This document shows, piece after piece, positions 15,191 through 18,928 of a DNA stretch of 18,928 bases. Position 1 is the first letter of the stretch, and the number at the start of each line of letters is the position of its first letter. The position numbers and the translations under genes are program-made. This stretch comes from JBCDIQ01 sp039024295 (GTDB lineage Bacteria; Bacteroidota; Bacteroidia; J057). Below the pieces are notes generated by a model. The model was given only the letters and a program-made list of their open reading frames with translations, was not told where the DNA came from and searched no databases. The stretch is from positions 1-18,928 of the forward strand of contig JBCDIQ010000064.1 of assembly GCA_039024295.1 (NCBI GenBank), read 5' to 3'.

Positions 15191-16530
15191 TTAAAGAAAC
15201 TTTCAATGTCATGAATGCAGGAAGGCATGCTGAACACCACCACATGGTCATCTTCCTTGATATGGAAATCACCTGATGCAATGTGGGCTTTGTTATTCCG
15301 AATGATTCCCCCGATAACTGCTCTCCGTGGAAAGCCTTTCAGGTCCTTTATTTTATTTTGGGTAATGCGCGAATCCTTTTGCACCACAAATTCCAGCACC
15401 TCAGAGTCAACCGCGTGCAAGCTGGTCAGGGCAGCCACATGCCCCTCCCGAACATAACGGAAAATATTGTTGACCGTAATGAGCTTTTTATTGATGAGGG
15501 TGTCAATGCCGATGTTTTGAGAAAGACTGATGTAGTCCACATTCTCCACCAGGGCAATGGTTCGCTTGACCCCGCGACTTTTGGCCACCAGGCATGAAAT
15601 GATGTTGGTTTCTGAGTCTCCGGTCAGCGCGATAAAGGCATCCATTCCTGATAAGCCTTCTTCTTCCAGCAATTCTACGTTGTTACCGTCTCCGTGGATC
15701 ACCAACGTATCAGGCAACTCATTTGCCAAGTCATAGCATTTATTTCGATCTTGCTCCACCAACTTTACTTGGTATCGACTGGAGACTTTTTGGGCAAATA
15801 ACCGTGCGATCAGACCTCCTCCTAAGATCATAATGTTGCGAATCTCAAACTTGGTCTTACCGGTGAGCTTTCGAATATCTCCAATCCGTTCTGGATGGCT
15901 GATGAAATACACGTGGTCACCTGAATGAAATACCGTGTCCCCTCTCGGAATAATGGTTTCATTTTTTCGCTGGATAGCCACCACCGTAAAAGCAAATCCT
16001 TTTATGATCTGAGTTGCTTGAATGATATTCTTGCCCACCAATGGAGCGTGCTCTTCCAATAGCACTCCTGTAAGGTTCAGTCTCCCATCCCCAAATTCAA
16101 AAGAATCCGTGAGATTGGACCGCTTGATGAGCCTACAAATCTCATCTGCGGCCAGATCTTCGGGAAATACCATGTTGTCAATTCCCAGCTGCTGAAGGTC
16201 CAGTTTTTCTTTTTCTATTTGAAACTCTGGATTGGTGATACGGGCAATGGTGCGTTTTGCCCCCAGGTGCTTTCCGATGATCGCTGTCGTAATGTTGACC
16301 TCCTCCTGGGAAGTGGCAGCCACCAACAAATCTGCATTCCTGATTCCGGCCTCCTCCATCATCTGGATGGAAATAACATTTCCCCTCATGGTGCCCACGT
16401 CAATATGGCTTTCAGCGTGTGCAAGTGCCTCTTCATCCCTATCCATTAGGATAATGTCATGGTCCTCATCGGCCAACATTTTGGCCAGTTGATAGCCAAC
16501 TTCACCGGCTCCGGCGATAATAATTCGCAT
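15187..16530 (-). CDS. trkA: Trk potassium-uptake regulatory subunit TrkA
   Basis: This 447-residue cytosolic protein has the duplicated TrkA layout. RCK_N with GAGEVG (7-12) and an acidic residue at the end of strand 2 binds NAD(H) or nucleotide; RCK_C lies near 145-225. A second RCK_N starts with ILGGGLIA (235-242), and a second RCK_C lies near 365-447. Two full units at this length fit TrkA rather than single-unit KtrA. TrkA gates the membrane channel TrkH, which is often adjacent but is absent from this window. The downstream gene overlaps by four bases and is a gamma-carbonic-anhydrase-like protein. A divergent gene begins 95 bases upstream. Confidence 0.95.
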   Translation of the reverse strand: MRIIIAGAGEVGYQLAKMLADEDHDIILMDRDEEALAHAESHIDVGTMRGNVISIQMMEEAGIRNADLLVAATSQEEVNITTAIIGKHLGAKRTIARITNPEFQIEKEKLDLQQLGIDNMVFPEDLAADEICRLIKRSNLTDSFEFGDGRLNLTGVLLEEHAPLVGKNIIQATQIIKGFAFTVVAIQRKNETIIPRGDTVFHSGDHVYFISHPERIGDIRKLTGKTKFEIRNIMILGGGLIARLFAQKVSSRYQVKLVEQDRNKCYDLANELPDTLVIHGDGNNVELLEEEGLSGMDAFIALTGDSETNIISCLVAKSRGVKRTIALVENVDYISLSQNIGIDTLINKKLITVNNIFRYVREGHVAALTSLHAVDSEVLEFVVQKDSRITQNKIKDLKGFPRRAVIGGIIRNNKAHIASGDFHIKEDDHVVVFSMPSCIHDIESFFK

Positions 16531-16557
16531 ACAATTGATTCAGAATTGGTATGGACA

Positions 16558-16588
16558 CGAAGCTACACATTCCCCTATGAGGAGGCAA
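16558..16588 (-). promoter_or_regulatory. Possible core promoter of trkA
   Basis: On the minus strand, TTG (16588-16586) is followed after 20 bases by TAGCTTCG (16565-16558), one mismatch from TAnnTTTG, ending 27 bases before the trkA ATG. The short divergent gap must also hold the promoter of the GtrA-like gene. Confidence 0.4.
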
Positions 16589-16625
16589 GAGAGCAATTAT
16601 AGGAATTTTTTCATATTTGCCCGAA

Positions 16626-17093
16626 ATGCGAAAAACTACTTTATTTGCGCATATGCCTGAACTGAAGGAAAATGCCGGCTTGAAAGAAAAGCTGATATCC
16701 CTCTTCCGTCAAAAGTTTAAATTCGCCCTTTCATCAGGGGTAGCCACTCTGGTGGATTATGGGATCTTTTTTGTTGCTCAAAATTATATTGTGGTTGGGA
16801 ATGCCCAGTTACTTGGTCAAGGATGTGGCATGCTGCTAAACTTCTTTCTTCAGAAGACCTTTGTCTTTGATTTAAAACGAAAACTAGGGAGCGCATTTTT
16901 AATAGCAATGTTGGTTTCGGGCGGGGGGCTGTTAATTGGCAAGTATTTAATTGAATTTCTAGTAAGGTTCACCTTTTTTCAGGAGCACTTGATCATTGCG
17001 AAATTACTTATCACGGGCATGATTTTCTTTTACAACTTCTACCTCAAGCGATTTGCCTTCGAAAAGAAACTTCACATCTTCGATAAAGATTGA
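16626..17093 (+). CDS. GtrA-family membrane protein
   Basis: This 155-residue protein has four transmembrane helices, near residues 36-54, 60-77, 92-113 and 121-139. It carries GtrA family marks: FKFALSSGVATLVDYGIFF at the first helix, a GMLLNFFLQKTFVF block between helices and FYNFYLKRFAFE at the end. GtrA proteins are thought to help move undecaprenyl- or dolichyl-linked sugars across the membrane or to assist glycosylation. The neighbouring GT-C glycosyltransferase fits that role. Start choice is open: ATG at 16626 is used here, and ATG at 16653 (MPELKENAG) would be as good. The TTG at 16617 is more likely part of a promoter-like CATATTTG (16612-16619). The last 41 bases overlap the next gene. 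Confidence 0.85.
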   Translation: MRKTTLFAHMPELKENAGLKEKLISLFRQKFKFALSSGVATLVDYGIFFVAQNYIVVGNAQLLGQGCGMLLNFFLQKTFVFDLKRKLGSAFLIAMLVSGGGLLIGKYLIEFLVRFTFFQEHLIIAKLLITGMIFFYNFYLKRFAFEKKLHIFDKD

Positions 17094-18690
17094 TCCAGGT
17101 CGCAGTGTTCCTGTTTTATTTTTCTGTTTATACGCACTACTTGGAATTACTATCTGTCCTGACTACGGTATCTCCTGGGATGAGAACGTTCAACGGAGGC
17201 ATGGACTGGTTTCTGCAGACTACGTTAACGAGCAGTTTGGTAATTTTTTAGGTCTGGAAGAAAAATTAGTGCCCGAAGAAAGCTTGAATACCTATCATCA
17301 GCCCTATTATGGTATTCTGTTCTCGATTACCGGATTTTTTTTAGAACAAATCTTTGACTACGAACACAACGGGGATCAGTTTTTGATCCGTCATTACCTG
17401 AGCTTTGCCTTGTTTTTCTTGGGTATGTGTGCCCTATATCAGATAGGGTGCTGGCGCTTTAAGGACTGGAAACTCGCGTTGCTTGGGGTTTTATTAGTGG
17501 TGCTAAGTCCGAGGCTATTTGGAAATTCATTTTACAACCCTAAAGATATTCCTTTGCTCGCATGGTTTATCATCAGCACTTGGACCATGCTCCGAATGCT
17601 CAATACTGGACGTGTTTATTGGGTTTTGTTGCACGGAATTGCTACAGCAGCTGTGATCAATACCCGAGTTTTAGGTACCCTGATTTTCGCTGCTACCATA
17701 GCCTTATGTATCATTGATTTGATTAAGGACCATAATCAACTACCCAGGAAAATCTTGATGCTGGTGGGATACGTAGTAGTGGCTAGTGGGTTTACCGTAT
17801 TCTTCTGGCCTTATTTATGGGAAGCTCCACTTGAGAACTTTATCTACTGCTTTGAAGTAATGAGCAAGTTTCCTCAGGTACTATATCCCCATTACTTAGG
17901 GGATTTCTTCCCTTCTACACAGGTCCCTTGGCATTATGTTCCTGTCTGGATACTCATTACCACCCCAATCATTACCTCCCTTCTCGCAATATTTGGCGGG
18001 GGGCTAACCATTCACAGGTTGATCAAAAATAACATTTTTATCTACCGAACACCGAAGGAACAAGCTGACCTGATGTTTCTTGGATTAGCATGCCTGCCAA
18101 TTTTAGCAGTGATTGGGCTAGATTCTAACCTTTATGATGGCTGGCGCCAAATGTACTTTGTATTTCCCTTTTGGGCACTCCTTGCCGTCAGAGCGGTAAA
18201 ATATTTCCAAAAATGGCATATGACCAGGTTAATTGTAGCCGGGCTCCTCACAGTTCAATTGACCTACACTGCCTTCCAAATGGCAGAAATGCACCCTCAT
18301 CAAAATGTCTACTTCAGTGCCCTGGCAGGGACGAACCCCACAGATAATTTTGACGGAGATTACTGGGGGCTTTGTTATAAGCAGCTTCTCGAAACGCTAG
18401 CAGAGATAAACCAACGGGAAAAGGGACCTATCCCAGTTCGAGCAAAGTTTACTCCTGGACCTGCACTTCACAATCTCGGGGCCCTACCCCACGAGATAAA
18501 GATGAAGTTTACTTACAACTTTGATAAAGAACCCCCTTATTACTACCTGACTAATTTCAGAACACCGGAAGTGCTCTATGCATTTCAAGAAGGAAAACCT
18601 CCCTTTGACAAAGGAGTTTACATACTGAAAATTCAGGGTAACCCTATTGGAGGAATTTTTTGGATAGAATCGGGAAAAGTGGCTGACTGA
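17053..18690 (+). CDS. GT-C type membrane glycosyltransferase (GT39/ArnT-like)
   Basis: This 545-residue protein has about ten to eleven transmembrane helices, the first at about 19-36. The motif GISWDE follows, with D43 and E44 on the first external loop where GT-C enzymes keep their catalytic acidic pair. Other typical blocks are YHQPYYGI, FYNPKDIPL and SNLYDGWRQMYFVFPFW. It probably uses a polyprenyl-phosphate sugar to glycosylate a lipid or protein on the periplasmic side. The only ordinary start before helix 1 is TTG at 17053, inside the 3' end of the GtrA gene; a stop at 17020-17022 closes the frame upstream and the first in-frame ATG is beyond residue 100. The overlap suggests coupled translation with GtrA. 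Confidence 0.85.
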   Translation: MPSKRNFTSSIKIDPGRSVPVLFFCLYALLGITICPDYGISWDENVQRRHGLVSADYVNEQFGNFLGLEEKLVPEESLNTYHQPYYGILFSITGFFLEQIFDYEHNGDQFLIRHYLSFALFFLGMCALYQIGCWRFKDWKLALLGVLLVVLSPRLFGNSFYNPKDIPLLAWFIISTWTMLRMLNTGRVYWVLLHGIATAAVINTRVLGTLIFAATIALCIIDLIKDHNQLPRKILMLVGYVVVASGFTVFFWPYLWEAPLENFIYCFEVMSKFPQVLYPHYLGDFFPSTQVPWHYVPVWILITTPIITSLLAIFGGGLTIHRLIKNNIFIYRTPKEQADLMFLGLACLPILAVIGLDSNLYDGWRQMYFVFPFWALLAVRAVKYFQKWHMTRLIVAGLLTVQLTYTAFQMAEMHPHQNVYFSALAGTNPTDNFDGDYWGLCYKQLLETLAEINQREKGPIPVRAKFTPGPALHNLGALPHEIKMKFTYNFDKEPPYYYLTNFRTPEVLYAFQEGKPPFDKGVYILKIQGNPIGGIFWIESGKVAD

Positions 18691-18696
18691 GGGTAA

Positions 18697-18849
18697 TCAA
18701 CCTTTAGAATAATTCGCCTTCATCAATTCATCCGTGGGATTCACTTTTTGGAGATTTCGACTAACCAGACAAATGTGATCGGTACAGATAAGCAGTGCCT
18801 TTGCCAGCTTTATGCCCATGACTCCTCCAGCACCAAGAATGGTTTACAA
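18697..18849 (-). pseudogene. Fossil 5' end of an NAD(P)-dependent epimerase/oxidoreductase gene
   Basis: Reading leftward from 18843, the translation is T-ILGAGGVMGIKLAKAL, then a C-TDHICLVSRN-type strand, then KVNPTDELMKAN, ending in TGA at 18699-18697. This is a Rossmann fold: GxGGxxG, helix, then LVSRN at the end of strand 2, followed by the K-VN-TDEL block seen in many Bacteroidota NAD-dependent epimerases. Two changes hit the start: TTG (18849-18847) where ATG is expected, then TAA (18846-18844) where CAA would give the usual Met-Gln-Thr-Ile. The remnant stops at about residue 48, whereas complete relatives have about 300 residues. The rest is missing; the glycosyltransferase gene ends seven bases away. 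Confidence 0.65.
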
Positions 18850-18908
18850 GTGGTGCAATAAGATATTTATACCAAATTGAGTTCTATCCGTCGTATTTAC
18901 ATGAAAGG

Positions 18909-18925
18909 TTTCGCCCCACTGGGGC
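18909..18925. repeat. GC-rich palindrome at the window edge
   Basis: GCCCC-ACT-GGGGC forms a five-base perfect inverted repeat in otherwise AT-rich DNA, next to an unusual TCCGTCGTATTTAC segment (18887-18900). It does not lie in a gene and follows the decayed gene fragment. It may be part of a dispersed repeat, but no second copy exists in this window. Confidence 0.3.
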
Positions 18926-18928
18926 TTA

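Noticed and set aside
16617..16619. TTG as start codon of the GtrA-like gene
   Set aside because: It lies within CATATTTG, a promoter-like -7 box; ATGs at 16626 and 16653 follow closely and lose no domain sequence.
1..18928. CRISPR arrays, insertion sequences, phage genes, tRNA or rRNA genes, riboswitches
   Set aside because: I saw no regular direct repeats with spacers, no transposase or integrase motifs, no tRNA-like cloverleaf or rRNA sequence, and no recognised riboswitch core.

Overview
This window is ordinary chromosomal DNA of a member of the Bacteroidota, most likely of the Cytophagales/Cyclobacteriaceae type. Several signals support this. Starts lack Shine-Dalgarno sequences. Several genes have recognisable Bacteroidota-type core promoters (TTG, 19-20 bases, TAnnTTTG). 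There is a bacterial serine-palmitoyltransferase-type enzyme, a 60-residue Hc1 histone-H1-like protein, and the chain ligA / DUF6913-like gene / dapA. No tRNA, rRNA, CRISPR array, integrase or transposase is visible, and no stretch above 300 bases lacks a gene.

Layout. 1-2737 (+): the 3' end of an unrecognised reading frame closed by a possible stem-loop, two tandem paralogous secreted proteins of about 193 residues, and a membrane-anchored metallo-beta-lactamase-fold hydrolase of the NAPE-PLD/UlaG type. 2726-3850 (-): a GT4-type glycosyltransferase whose 3' end overlaps the hydrolase gene convergently by 12 bases. 3983-6317 (+): an unrecognised lipoprotein and an exported TlpA-like thioredoxin protein. 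6415-7758 (-): argH, divergent from the serine-palmitoyltransferase-like gene (7954-9207, +) and the Hc1-like gene (9309-9491, +). A strong two-way terminator separates these from the leftward block: ligA, the DUF6913-like gene and dapA (13157 to 9581), a small coiled-coil-like protein, a five-helix membrane protein, a gamma-class carbonic-anhydrase/PaaY-like hexapeptide protein and trkA. At 16626-18690 (+) a GtrA-family protein overlaps a GT-C type membrane glycosyltransferase. The right edge holds a decayed 5' remnant of an NAD(P)-dependent epimerase gene and a GC-rich palindrome.

Most genes are housekeeping: arginine and lysine/cell-wall biosynthesis, DNA ligation, potassium uptake regulation, sphingolipid synthesis and cell-surface glycosylation. 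I found no convincing new multi-gene system. The points most worth a second look are the epimerase gene fossil at the right edge, the tandem family of secreted paralogs next to the NAPE-PLD-like enzyme, the apparently leaderless argH promoter, trkA without trkH but coupled to a gamma-carbonic-anhydrase-like gene, and the overlapping GtrA/GT-C pair that depends on a TTG start.
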